Shown in pieces: positions 33,295 to 43,970 of a stretch of DNA of 64,000 nucleotides. The position numbers and the translations under genes were made by a program. Under the pieces are notes generated by a model that saw only the letters and a list, made by a program, of their open reading frames with translations, was not told the origin of the DNA and ran no database searches. The stretch's first letter is position 1, and each line of letters opens with the position of its first letter. Origin of the DNA: [Phialemoniopsis] sp. UDSM-2020 (lineage: Eukaryota; Ascomycota; Sordariomycetes; Thyridiales; Thyridiaceae); NCBI GenBank assembly GCA_018873225.1, contig JAEILZ010000003.1:248001-312000 (forward strand). The letters run 5' to 3'.

Positions 33295-35091
33295 ATGGCT
33301 CGCTTTGCTTTCTTCTCATTGTTCCCGATCCTCCAGTTCGGCCTAGCTGTCGAAGCGGCAGGCACTTCAAGCTGCTCCGATGTAGCGTGTGACCTCGTTG
33401 TCGACACTTCTCTCTTTACAGTTCAGGGTGTCGTATCTCCCGAGACGTCCAAAGTCCGTCAATTCCTAGGAATCCCATACGCGGAGCCGCCCATTGGCGA
33501 GAGACGATTTCGACCGCCAGTTTCCAAAGAGGCCACAGACGTGGTGGTCAATGCGACGAACTATGGACCGTATTGCATGCAGCATGGGCACAAGAAGCCC
33601 AATTCTACCTCTCTCATCCCCGGGGATGGGATTCCTCCTGGTCAAGTCCAGTCCGAGGACTGCCTGACTTTGAATATCTGGGCACCTCGAGAGAGTTGCC
33701 CTGGAGATGGCCATCGTAGAGGTGTCGTTGGGAATAAGACTGTCATGATATGGATACATGGAGGTGGCCTGGCCAGTGGTGATAGCTCGCCACCGAATAT
33801 GAGAGGCACGAAGCTCGTCGAGGCTCACGATGATGTGATCTTTGTGTCCATCAAGTACGTGTAGCACAGAATGGCTGGGACACTCAAGTGACTAACAATT
33901 ATTTAGTTACCGCGTCAACATCTTCGGTTTCCCAGGAGCTGCTGGTCTGGACGGCAGACAGCTTAACCCGGGTTTTATGGACGTTCGCCTGGCGATCGAA
34001 TGGATCCATAGCAACATTCGCTTCTTCGGAGGCAACCCAAATCGAATGATAATGTTCGGTATCACGGCGGGAGCAACCTGCGTGGACAAGTACAGCTACG
34101 CCTGGGCTCATGATCCCTTGGTCAAGGGCTTCATCATGATGTCTGGTACTGGCGAGATCTCAGATGATCCGCAGATCACGAGCAACTTCACATGGGTTGC
34201 CGACAAGCTCGGCTGCAAGACTGACGACCGTGATGAAGAGTTCAGTTGCATGCAGAAGAAAGATCCTCTGGATATTGCCGACACGATGGCAAGTTATAAT
34301 GCCACACTGAACGATGGGAAGAAGCTGCGTTTCCTGCAACACTCGGATAACGAGACGAGCTTCTCCAACTACACAGATCTCCAAGTCAGAGGCCTTTATG
34401 CCAAGCTAGTATGTCCTTCGACTAGCTTTCACAGAGTCACAAGGTTTAAGATTGGCTAACGAACTCCTCAGCCTGCTATAATCGGCACTGCGGATAATGA
34501 GTGGGCAGTTCTGGTTGACCGGACTAAGCCCATCAACCAGACCGAAGTCGATGAAGGGTCGGATCAAGAATTTGTGTGTCGCGCCGCCAAATCTGCCAGG
34601 TCAGTTGTTGTTCCATGCTAGTCTCGCCCCTTGCCGTGGACTAACTGAAATGCTTCTGGAAGGGCACGGGCAAATAATCAGACTCCTGTCTGGCGATACC
34701 GCTACTTTGGTTCTTGGCCCAACATCACTCCATTCGCCTGGATGGGCGCTTACTCTGGCAGTATGTTGTTCTATCCAAAAAAGCCTCAAAGATGTTCGTG
34801 CTACTAAACTCATCACCTTGAATCACAGGCGACGTGCCAGTTGTTCTAGGGACTTCGGGAGACTACCAGCCCAACACGCCCGCCGAGGACGCTTACAGCG
34901 CGTACATTCAATCTGCATTTGTTGCTTTTGCCAGGAATCCCGAGAAGGCATTGGTGGATGAATTTGGCTGGCCGTTGTACGCCGAGGACAAGAAGACACT
35001 GGTACGACTGGCTTTCAATAATCAAACCCGGCCAGACTTTGTCAATGGAACAACCTACGATGGCAGATGTCATCTGTTCTATTACACCTGA
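33295..35091 (+). CDS. Secreted type-B carboxylesterase-like protein with replaced catalytic Ser and His, about 516 aa
   Basis: Five exons: 33295-33854, 33907-34408, 34472-34599, 34663-34760, 34829-35091; all in phase. A signal peptide (about residues 1-21) leads a type-B esterase fold: GIPYAEPPIGERRF, the type-B signature region SEDCLTLNIWAP, the oxyanion block VMIWIHGGG, and NYRVNIFGFP. At the nucleophile elbow, where the family has GESAG, the sequence reads GITAG (238-242), so Thr240 replaces Ser. Where the family has HGSE(L/V)P, it reads SGSDVP, so Ser428 replaces the catalytic His. The acidic member is kept (GTADNEW). It is therefore probably not a normal serine esterase; binding or decoy roles are open. 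Many N-glycosylation sequons fit secretion. It is divergent from the NACHT-ankyrin gene and convergent with a HET gene (184 bp). Confidence 0.88.
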
Positions 35092-35275
35092 ATGGAAGTC
35101 TTGGGCGTGACTATGGGACTTTGATCTGGTTTGTTGATTCATGTCAGCTCTCCGTCTCTGGCCGAGAGGGTCTCATCAAGGAAAACACACGGACAACTTG
35201 TTGTATATATTTGTCGCTAGCTTCAGCTCTGATGTGAAGCTCCAAGACCACCAATAAATGATGCAGGGTTAATGG

Positions 35276-36814
35276 TCATGAAATCTCAAATATCCCCTCC
35301 TGAGCATCTCGGAAAGCTCTAACCACTGAATAGTCATAGTCCCTTATGCAGCCCACACGAAGGCAACTTGGAACGTCCTTGTTGGGCTTGAAGACGACAA
35401 TCCCTTCAATTCCGCTAGGAGTACCATGCACTCCATGCTCCTTAGGCGTGCTAAGATAACCCAATAGGAGGCAATGTAACTCGAGGTTTTCCCCCACACC
35501 TGAGCTACGGACGAGTTCCTTCATTTCCAAGAGGTCGTCCGGCTGGAACGAAATCTTACAGCCATTCTTGTCGTGTAATATATCATGCTGGTTGTACGCA
35601 CTTTCCAGCTTGACAGATGCTGCAATAAAATAACGGCAGCGAACGGTCAAAGTCCCAGATGTAAGTTGACCGAATTGATCAGATCCGACAACGGGCTGCG
35701 TTTCACACTTGATGCTGGTAACTGGAATTAAATTGCCACCGCCCCAATACGCAACCGGCCCATCGATTGCCGCCCACGACCAAGATGGAGCTCTGGGCCG
35801 GCCATTAACCAGACACCTTCCGGTCTCTGGTTTAATTCGCCACTCACGTAAATCAGGTCGTTCTCGCCTCCAAAGCAGCCCTCCCACCAGGAAAGCTTGC
35901 CAAATGCCGGCATAGTATCCGCCCAAGCCGTCGTTGCTGACCCGAGAAAGATATTTTGCTAAGCCTGAAATTGCAGGTAGCTTGTCCTTCGGATCGGTCA
36001 TCTCCCTAGCTGAGAATGATTCAACAATTCTCGACCAGTCTTCGAACTTGACGAGTTTTGGCGGTTTGGGAAGCCGTTCAACGTAATCAGGGTGCGAGTT
36101 CCAAAAGGTCAAGTTTCGTGAGCCCGATATACGTTGATCACAAACGAAACTCAGGTCCCAAGTGGAGAAGACCAGGAGGCGGGGAGAAAGAAGCCATTCC
36201 TGATGGGCCCAAGCTCGTTTGGATATTGGCTCTTCCTGTATTCTAAGTTGTCCCGTTCTGTATCTGCTCAAGGATGTTAAACCACCGTCGCAGTCTGCTG
36301 ATGCAGCGGCAACTATGGTAACATAGGCATTTCCATAAATGCTGCCCATGCGGACAGACTCCCGCGTCCAATCGGTGTCAGTCTCCTCCTCCCCTTTGCT
36401 CCCTTGGATGATACAGAGTGCGTCAATCCAGAGATACCGGAGTCCAAGGTCTCTAGTCGCCTGAACCGATTGACGAAGCGTCCTGGGCATCTCAGATAGA
36501 TGAATCCCTTCAAGCCGCTTAGAAAGAGTCGATGACTGCGTGGTAAAGTGCTTGCTGGTCCCCCAGCAGTACGACAAAGCAGCATAGCGACAGTCTTGAA
36601 GATTGGCCGTTTCCGTCACAACCAGTCTGACATACTCTTCATCAGGCGTTCCGAGATCGAGAAGACGTGTTGGCAATTCTGCGTCTTGAAGAGAGCGACA
36701 AGTATGTTGCTCATCACACTGATCCAGCATCGACCGTGCAAATGGGTTGTCCCAAGATAAATCTGGATCTTGCTCAGGTGGAAGGGATCTTGAACTCAGT
36801 TGATCACGGTCCAT
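35276..36814 (-). CDS. HET-domain protein, 512 aa
   Basis: Single exon. The HET domain occupies about residues 77-216: YAALSYCWGT (77-86), LWIDALCIIQGS (128-139), GSIYGNAYVTIVAA (157-170), then SKRAWAHQEWLLSPRLLVFS. Upstream is the short leader typical of this class (LPTRLLDLG, 48-56, followed by residues of a beta strand). The C-terminal half (PSWSWAAIDG near residue 347) is also a usual HET-protein block. Without NLR or repeat modules, it is a stand-alone HET effector-type protein. It lies tail to tail with the esterase-like gene and about 300 bp downstream of the GT61 gene on the same strand. Confidence 0.94.
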   Translation of the reverse strand: MDRDQLSSRSLPPEQDPDLSWDNPFARSMLDQCDEQHTCRSLQDAELPTRLLDLGTPDEEYVRLVVTETANLQDCRYAALSYCWGTSKHFTTQSSTLSKRLEGIHLSEMPRTLRQSVQATRDLGLRYLWIDALCIIQGSKGEEETDTDWTRESVRMGSIYGNAYVTIVAAASADCDGGLTSLSRYRTGQLRIQEEPISKRAWAHQEWLLSPRLLVFSTWDLSFVCDQRISGSRNLTFWNSHPDYVERLPKPPKLVKFEDWSRIVESFSAREMTDPKDKLPAISGLAKYLSRVSNDGLGGYYAGIWQAFLVGGLLWRRERPDLREWRIKPETGRCLVNGRPRAPSWSWAAIDGPVAYWGGGNLIPVTSIKCETQPVVGSDQFGQLTSGTLTVRCRYFIAASVKLESAYNQHDILHDKNGCKISFQPDDLLEMKELVRSSGVGENLELHCLLLGYLSTPKEHGVHGTPSGIEGIVVFKPNKDVPSCLRVGCIRDYDYSVVRAFRDAQEGIFEIS

Positions 36815-37109
36815 GACGGCGAGTGATGGAATCAGGACAGGACGATGAGAATGAATCGTAGAGTTTCAGGTAATTGCCAGGCTCATCAGCCGCATAAGTA
36901 ACACTCGTGGTGCCTAACGCCGCGGTCAAGCTCAGCCCACCAATACTACCCTACAAGTTGCAACCCACAGAATCTTCCGTCCCGATTCGCCTAGATGAAC
37001 TCCTCTTGTTTGCTAAGTGGCCAACAATCGGTGCCATTACAACTATGATATTCCGTCTATTTTCGTACCATATCCTACAATGCAAACCCTTGTCGCTCCA
37101 AATCCACCC

Positions 37110-38702
37110 TTAGTCGTGCTTCCGATGCCTCTGATTCCTTACCGCCGCGTCCACGTACCCTAGAAAGTCGTCGTCTGTCATGTAGACAAACTCATCCGTC
37201 TGCCACGTCTTGTCCGTCTGCGGCCTCTCCCACCCCTCCGGCAGCGCCGTCCCGTTGACGGCGAGCGCGTACTCCTCGCGCCAGATACTGGGGGCCGAAA
37301 AGTGCGTGAGGCCGCGCATGCGCGCGATGGAGCGGAACCCGCGCATGCTGAAGAAGGGCGGGAAGATCTCGACGACGGCGGCCTCGGGCGGCAGGTACAG
37401 GATGTTTGTGATGCCCGCGCCGTGGTGGCCGACGAGCACGTCGGTCGCCTGCATCAGGCGGACCTGGTCCTCGATGCTGATGGTCGCGAAGTCGACGATG
37501 TTGATCTGCGCGCGCGGGTACGCCCTCTCGAGCGCCTGCTTCTTGGCGTCCATGTCGACGATGCGCCGCGTCTTCTTCCGGTCGATGATAGTGATGGTCG
37601 GGTCGTCGTGGATGTCGGCCGCCGGGCGCGGCGTGATGTCTAGGAAGCGGAAGACGCGGCGGATGAAGGTGTCGAGAAGGAAGCGCGTGTGGCACGTGTC
37701 GTGATAATGCGCTTCGAGCAGCGCGGACCAAAAGGGGCTGCTCGAGCCCGCCATGGGGAGGATGACGTTCTTGAAGCATATGCCGGGTGTCAGGTCGCTA
37801 CGGCGGATGGGAGCGTTGCCGGTTACCATGGTCCACCACCGATCGTATACTTCCTTCCGGTCATCTTCAAAGACGACGCGCACGTCTGCGGCGTCCTTCT
37901 TGCTCAGCCATGGCTTCCCTGTTGCCGGGTTCAGGGCCATCTGCATGATGTCGAGGGAATGCATGGCCTGCCACGGCTCCATCAGCTTGTGCCACACATT
38001 GTCGTTGCCCTCCCTGCGAACTAGCATTATCCAGCCCTCGTCTGTCGAGTTGCACTCGAGTTCCGTCTGACCGTTAAATTCCCACTCTTTCATCTGTTGG
38101 CCCAGTCCCGTGTCGAACCAGTACACGTCCATCTTATCAACAGGAGGGACATCGACAAGCAAGCCCTCCTTCTCTGGGTGGAGAATGGCTTCATTGGTGA
38201 AGTTTCGGAGTTGGCACTGCAATGAAAATGGCTTCGGAGGGTCGCTCGGTGCCGTGGAGTCGGACTCGGCAGAGTCATCTCCGGGTTGACTCAAGGATGG
38301 ATTATACAGCACACCTTGAGCCAGACACGTTGGGTCGGACTTGTAATCGCCGCCGGGCCGTGGTGCCAGGAAGCAATGGAACTTGCTAGGCGATGAGCTC
38401 TCGCAGTAGTCCGCCTGCCTTGAGGCCCCGACCTCGAGGTACGCACGGCCGAGATACTTCTCGCAGTTCTGCTGGTCCTCGGACACATAGTTGTAGTCGT
38501 CGGGGAAGACCAGTCTGCCGTCCTTGCTGGCTGTTGATTGGGCGGTGTGTGATGTCGGCCTCGAGATCTTCTCCCAGAATGAGCTGTCCGCCTTCAAGAG
38601 TCCGCGGGAGCTGCAAGCGTAAATGATGAAGAGTAAGATGACAGCAGACGCAATGAGGAACTTGCGCGAGCCCCTCGTAGGTCCGGCCATATTTGCGATC
38701 AT
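37110..38702 (-). CDS. Glycosyltransferase family 61 protein (EOGT-like), 530 aa
   Basis: Single exon. Type II membrane topology: short cytosolic N-terminus, one membrane anchor at about residues 15-32 (FLIASAVILLFIIYACSS), then a lumenal catalytic part. The GT61 (DUF563) block is clear in the C-terminal half: CFKNVILPMAGSSSPFW, IIDRKKTRRIVD and LVGHHGAGITNILYLPPEA, the last being the family's most conserved sequence. Members transfer GlcNAc or xylose in the Golgi/ER; the donor here is unknown. A second Met at codon 5 (MAGPTRG) is an equally good start. Coding DNA is very GC-rich in third positions from 37140 to 37800. Its placement between two HET genes has no obvious functional meaning. Confidence 0.92.
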   Translation of the reverse strand: MIANMAGPTRGSRKFLIASAVILLFIIYACSSRGLLKADSSFWEKISRPTSHTAQSTASKDGRLVFPDDYNYVSEDQQNCEKYLGRAYLEVGASRQADYCESSSPSKFHCFLAPRPGGDYKSDPTCLAQGVLYNPSLSQPGDDSAESDSTAPSDPPKPFSLQCQLRNFTNEAILHPEKEGLLVDVPPVDKMDVYWFDTGLGQQMKEWEFNGQTELECNSTDEGWIMLVRREGNDNVWHKLMEPWQAMHSLDIMQMALNPATGKPWLSKKDAADVRVVFEDDRKEVYDRWWTMVTGNAPIRRSDLTPGICFKNVILPMAGSSSPFWSALLEAHYHDTCHTRFLLDTFIRRVFRFLDITPRPAADIHDDPTITIIDRKKTRRIVDMDAKKQALERAYPRAQINIVDFATISIEDQVRLMQATDVLVGHHGAGITNILYLPPEAAVVEIFPPFFSMRGFRSIARMRGLTHFSAPSIWREEYALAVNGTALPEGWERPQTDKTWQTDEFVYMTDDDFLGYVDAAVRNQRHRKHD

Positions 38703-39802
38703 AATGAAGGAAAGACCATAAGGACGACTATTTGTCCTTGCGTGAAATGTTCCCTATGGTGTCGAATAGGTGTGACAAGACAAGGAGCAGCATGAGGAGA
38801 TGAGGGAACCCTGGGGGTAATAAACCTGGCCATGGCCGGCCATGGTATACGTATAGGGGTGTGCTCGTATCAGCCAGCCACCAAAGAAAGACAACGTGTG
38901 AAAAGCACATGAAAGAGATGGGTGTGTGGCGTGCAATGTTCCATTGCACTTCTCAAGCCCTCATTTCCAAACGATAAGCCATTTGCTGTATGTATCGCGA
39001 CCAACTGACTATTATTGGAGGCGTTGGCCCGAAGGAGGGGGCCACTGGGCGGTACCAAAAGCATGGTTCAGCCGAGCTGACGGGTGTTGGTCATGCAAAC
39101 CAACAACCTTGGACCCCTACCTTGATCTCTACTCTCCATGGAGACGTCACCCTTTCTTAGCCTTCGGCAGCTGGACCCTTAATTCTGAATTAAATTTTGA
39201 TAGATCGAGGCTCTTTTTATCCGCATTCAAGACAAATGCGTGGACAGAAACCCCCTTGCTTTGGAATGCGCCGCGTCAGTAGACGTAGAAATGGGCGAGC
39301 TGACGTACGCCACGAACAGACGACATCACGCTAGAAAATGTCAAACAGTTGGCCTGATTTTCGGGCCAACAGATTCGGGCTGATGCAAGGGAAAAGGCAA
39401 ACAAACAAAAATTGATCAGGGCCTCGCTCAGCCCCCAAAAAGACAGGAAATGGCTGCCATGTCTGCGTTACGGCTGCATGTGCTGACTGTGAGCATGCAA
39501 TCATGTTTCGGCTGGGGGCCCTAGTACGACTGGCCTCCGACCCATCGCAAATCATGCCGCCGTATCATCTTCAACCATAGAAGTACGCATAGTACTGACG
39601 AGCTTTGCTATGGTCAACTTGATAATGCTTGCGATAGATTGGACTTATTCGCTTGCTACTTGGCAGCAGATACGAGCATTTTGGTTACACAGTTAGGAGC
39701 TTCAAAGCGTTGCATTCAGATTTGACCCCTTTTTAAACATCTCACTACTTATGACCAGACGCACTGTGCTCAAGAGCTATTTTACTACTACTCAGAATAG
39801 TC
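38703..39802. other. 1.1 kb interval upstream of GT61 and downstream of a HET gene
   Basis: Promoter of the GT61 gene and 3' flank of the HET gene at 39803. AT-rich patches near 39170-39210 and 39580-39790. No gene recognised. Confidence 0.55.
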
Positions 39803-42004
39803 TCATCCTAACCTAATGCTCTCTCTTCTCAACTGCAGCTTGCCCAGCGATCCCTCGTAGTCATCCTGCTGAACAAGATCGTCGACGCACTCCTGTACGT
39901 GGAGAGTAAGACACTCGAGCCTTTCGTAAATATCGCTGCCGGCGGCCTTTTTAGCGACCAACAAGAAAGTCATACGCGAGCCTTTTTCACCAGGTGTTTC
40001 AGCTAAACCCATGAGAAGACCGAGGCATGAGAGCCTCTGCGGTCCCGGATAGTCATCGTCGTCTGATCCAAGAGGAAACACATGGCGCGTTGTAAATTCG
40101 TACGGATCCAAGCCGGGCAAGGAAGACTGTTCAAATGTGCAACAACCGAAAGAGACGATGTGAGGTCGCTCGAATGAAGTAACCGGCTGGGGATTGTTCC
40201 GAAGGACGATGTCAAACATCCAGCCATCAATCCTCAGATATGCAGGTTCATCTCTGGACTCCGAGACATCCAACAGAAAGTCTCGATTTTGAGAACGATC
40301 TTCACCCCACTGGTATGATTTGCCGCTCCGCAACTCCACAGTGATGCCGACCAGCCAGCAGCATGGCTGCAAAAAGCACACATCTCGCAGGCGTGAGCGA
40401 GTGTCCTCGTGACATAGGCCGAATTTGATGTCGTCTCGCGACGCAGCTGAAACGCGTTCCCAGCCTAGCCACGTCCAGCTAGGGAAACTTCGGCGTCGCG
40501 TAAAGAAAGCGTCGCTTGTATAGAACGCATGTAAACGCCATGTGAGGCCTGTGCATAGAACATCGATATCAGAATAAGGAGCAGGGGCGTGAAACGAAGT
40601 TGGGGAGAATAACGGCAAGCCGCACAAATTCAGGACTGGGTCGGCAATATTCATGTAAAGATCGGTGATGCCACGGAACGCGTCCAGTGCGTCAGTTGCA
40701 TAAGTCAAGTCCCGCCCGAGGAACTGTTCTACCCTTTCGGCGAAATGAGCAGCACTTTCTAGCTCGTAAGATGTAGGCAAGGGGGGTCGGAAGACGCGTA
40801 ATGGGGGCTTGATATGCAGATACGACGTGGTGAGCCCGGCCGGACGGGTAACAACGCTCTCCGCATGGTGCATTGAATGACACTGGAAAAAGACCTGTGT
40901 TTCGGAAAAGATGAGACGTCTTCGAGCAAGAAGGCCTTCCTGGTACGTCCACCCGCGGGAATTCCATTTGCTACGACGTATTTCCGCCGCGGCTGGTCGA
41001 TAAATGACTAGTTCATGAGTTTCCAGGGATATATGTGGCACTTTCTTTCTCGATTTACTGATGCCAGGAATGCCGTCGCCAGAATGATCTGACCCGACAG
41101 CAATGATAGTAATTGCAGAGTGTGAGAAAATCTTGCCCATCGCCGCGAGTTGGAGATTCCTCTCGGGAACATCTTGTTGTGGGATGCAATACCGGTCGAC
41201 CCAGAGGTATCGAAAGTCGAGCTCCTTGGTCACAGTGATGGCATCCTCTACCGTTTTAGGAGCAGAGTAAAGTACGCCATCCTGGTCAATATTCGAGTCC
41301 AGTGATGATGGAAGCCCCCAGACATAACTTAGGCAGACATACTGCGCTCCAGGTCTCATGGGCACAATCTTACGGTTGGAGCAGTCGATGACCATGAGAT
41401 CTCGGCAGGGCAGCTCCAACACGGGAGCACAAGATCCCGAGTGATTATCATCACAGTATGAGACCCAAGACTTGACGAGCTCAAAGTCAATACTGTCAGG
41501 CTTCAGTCGACGGCCCAGCAACGTTGTAGTCCGGCCGTGTATTGTCGTTGGCAATATATATAACGAATTCCTCATACTTGAGGGAAGGAAGAAGCATGGC
41601 GTAGAAGAAGACTCTTCCAATTCTGTGTTCGTGTCATCCGTGTCGCCTCCAAGCGACGCGAACATTGCCATTAGGTTTGTGGTCTCGGGGATGTGGTGGG
41701 CGGCACTGTTCTGCAAGAGCAGAGTCTGATGAAAGAAGCGACATATCTTGCAAGATGACCTGTATGTCGCATATTGGACTGTGCCCCAGCATGTCCTTTT
41801 TTGAGCCTCTCGTGCCGACATTTTACTAGCTCGCTGAAGCCAGCCGTCCAGGTTGACTGCTCTACATTTATCACAAATATTCGAAATAGAGCCTATAAAC
41901 ACCTCCAGTTGTGAGTATTTTATCATATATGGCGGAACTTTGGACTTGCCTTCTAAATCGACGCTTGGCTTCCCTGGCTCCAGTCCTGCTGTGTTGGTAT
42001 CCAT
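39803..42004 (-). CDS. HET-domain protein with Cys-rich N-terminus, 733 aa
   Basis: Single exon. HET blocks: QYVCLSYVWG (221-230), RYLWVDRYCIPQQD (265-278), KIFSHSAITIIAVGSD (about 290-305), and SRGWTYQEGLLARRRLIFS (about 350-368). The N-terminal 200 residues have CxxC pairs at 44/47 (ICDKC) and 85/88 (CKIC), similar in spacing style to the HET protein at 5429. A tail of about 350 residues follows with a PSWTWLGW block common in these proteins. Probable cytosolic cell-death/incompatibility effector. The VWG variant replaces the more common CWG in block 1. No neighbouring STAND partner within 7 kb. Confidence 0.93.
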   Translation of the reverse strand: MDTNTAGLEPGKPSVDLEGKSKVPPYMIKYSQLEVFIGSISNICDKCRAVNLDGWLQRASKMSAREAQKRTCWGTVQYATYRSSCKICRFFHQTLLLQNSAAHHIPETTNLMAMFASLGGDTDDTNTELEESSSTPCFFLPSSMRNSLYILPTTIHGRTTTLLGRRLKPDSIDFELVKSWVSYCDDNHSGSCAPVLELPCRDLMVIDCSNRKIVPMRPGAQYVCLSYVWGLPSSLDSNIDQDGVLYSAPKTVEDAITVTKELDFRYLWVDRYCIPQQDVPERNLQLAAMGKIFSHSAITIIAVGSDHSGDGIPGISKSRKKVPHISLETHELVIYRPAAAEIRRSKWNSRGWTYQEGLLARRRLIFSETQVFFQCHSMHHAESVVTRPAGLTTSYLHIKPPLRVFRPPLPTSYELESAAHFAERVEQFLGRDLTYATDALDAFRGITDLYMNIADPVLNLCGLPLFSPTSFHAPAPYSDIDVLCTGLTWRLHAFYTSDAFFTRRRSFPSWTWLGWERVSAASRDDIKFGLCHEDTRSRLRDVCFLQPCCWLVGITVELRSGKSYQWGEDRSQNRDFLLDVSESRDEPAYLRIDGWMFDIVLRNNPQPVTSFERPHIVSFGCCTFEQSSLPGLDPYEFTTRHVFPLGSDDDDYPGPQRLSCLGLLMGLAETPGEKGSRMTFLLVAKKAAGSDIYERLECLTLHVQECVDDLVQQDDYEGSLGKLQLRRESIRLG

Positions 42005-43970
42005 CGAGGTGGCTATACAACCCAGTGAAGACTTGATATAGGTTTCGAGGTTGGTCGTGACGCACAGAGGATGTAGCTATTGAATTCGACTGGTCCCTTT
42101 GTCTTGCTCATCAATCAAAAATAACCGAGAAAAGAGGTTGCAACTTTTTGTCAACATGAATCTATCTATGAGGGAGTGTTGCGACATTGATAGCGCAGAC
42201 AACTTCGTCAGCTAACCCCGCACAAGGCTCCCCAGAACTGGCCCACAATTGCGCACATGGCCAGGCACAATCCAAGTCAATCATTAATTCGCAGCGAACT
42301 TGTTGTCGTCGGCCACAGTGACAGCAGCTCCGTTTTAACAAGCTTGATATCCTCACAACCCGAAAGATGCTGTAGGAACCTTGTTTTGCAACACCTCACT
42401 CATCGACAACGCCGAGACCTGTCTAGGTGTCAATGTCCTGGGTGACACTTGGCAAGCCGGTGACCTGGCAAGTGGGTGTCAGAAAGCTTGACGGTTTTAG
42501 ATCAATGTCTACCTGAATGACTAACAAACTGAATGATAGATATGCTCGCAGGTAGTGAGGTAACCCTTGGTGGTGACCAGTTATGAACTGAAGTGTATCG
42601 AGACAGCAATCCGTCAACTAATCTGTCACCCACTTGCCTGGCTTGCTTGATGGATCTTGATAATACAGACACAAGAACTCCATATTGACTCACGAAGCGA
42701 CGTCCTTGAAATGGCAGACATCGAAGAATCATCGCGACCTGGGCCACGGCAAGCCTCAATGTCATCATCAATCAACAAGGGGAGCGGGGCGTTGTCACCG
42801 CGTTTCACCATCGCTGGTCCAAGCTTTCTAGGGGCGATCTTAGCACGTTTTCGCGCTATCGTCCACTCAGTGCTACGAATTATCACCAAAGACCAGCACA
42901 AACCCCACCCAATAAGATGGGCGGCCAAGCCCCAAGAGGCAAGGCCCAGAAACGCTTCCTGTCACAGAATGCTGCCCACTTCTGTGCGCATCCCGTCCCT
43001 TGCTGTTTTCCCCGGAAATCGCCCATCTTACTGGACAGACCTTGGCCCAAGGGACCCTTTTGGTCCTAACCCACAAGGACTGGCCCGTCCCTCTTGGGCA
43101 CCCAATTCGCCCCGCCAAGTAGCGGGTGTTTCCACTAAATCTTGGTTGCATCCCCTCCGAATGGCACGCTGAATTGACCAACCACGAAGTGCAAGCGGCC
43201 GTGGTGGAATGCAAGGTACCCGTCCTCGTCGCGAGGAATGCCCAGCTGCCAATCCCAATTCGCCCCTCCGGCATCTCTCATCCGCCCCCTTTTTCCCATC
43301 TCGTCTCTGTGTCCCTTATCTCCCTCAGGCCTCAAACCATCACCAGAAGAAGAGGCGAAGACAAGAGTGACCGGAATGCAGTGACGCAAAAAGGCGAAAC
43401 ACATCCATCACAAGTGCACATACGCACACACATACACACTCCTTATTAGTATACGTGCCTGGCTGCACACAACTCACGCTCCTTGAAGACCACTGGAACC
43501 ACCCACGACCCCGGCCTCTCTCATTTCACTCTCAAACCCCCACACACAGCACGCACAGGGCCACGATACCCAGTGTCACCAATTCGAAACGCCATCTTTC
43601 TCCTCCCAGCGTTCTTCTTTCTTGCACCAACATAGCACTCTCGCACTCTCTCGACCTTGACGGCTTGAGGGCGTCAACCCTTTCTCCGACGAGATAACCC
43701 CCGATAGACCGTTGTCTCTGCGAGCACGGAGATACCAAAGTCGCGAGAAGAATTCGAGAAAGCAAATAGAAGAGGCGACCGAGAATAATGCATCTCTGAG
43801 GAAAAGAGAGAATCAACAAACCCACGATCCTTACCCGAATATTAATGCTCTGTTGAGCATTCGTCTCCGCTCCCTAGCGAACCATATCGCGAGATACCCA
43901 TACCGCTCTTTTGACTTACCATCAATTCGATTCGATTCTTTTATAGCAACACCAGCAACTCGTCTTCAAG
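42005..43970. promoter_or_regulatory. Divergent 2 kb interval, HET gene / GH16 wall enzyme, with a pyrimidine-rich leader
   Basis: Upstream of the GH16 gene, 43440-43640 is C/T-rich (many CTCTC, CCAC and CACAC units) followed by purine-rich 43730-43830, the pattern of long leaders of highly expressed fungal wall genes. Frames of 171 and 213 codons (42657-43172, 43712-44353) show no known domain; the latter runs into the real gene in a wrong frame. Confidence 0.5.
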
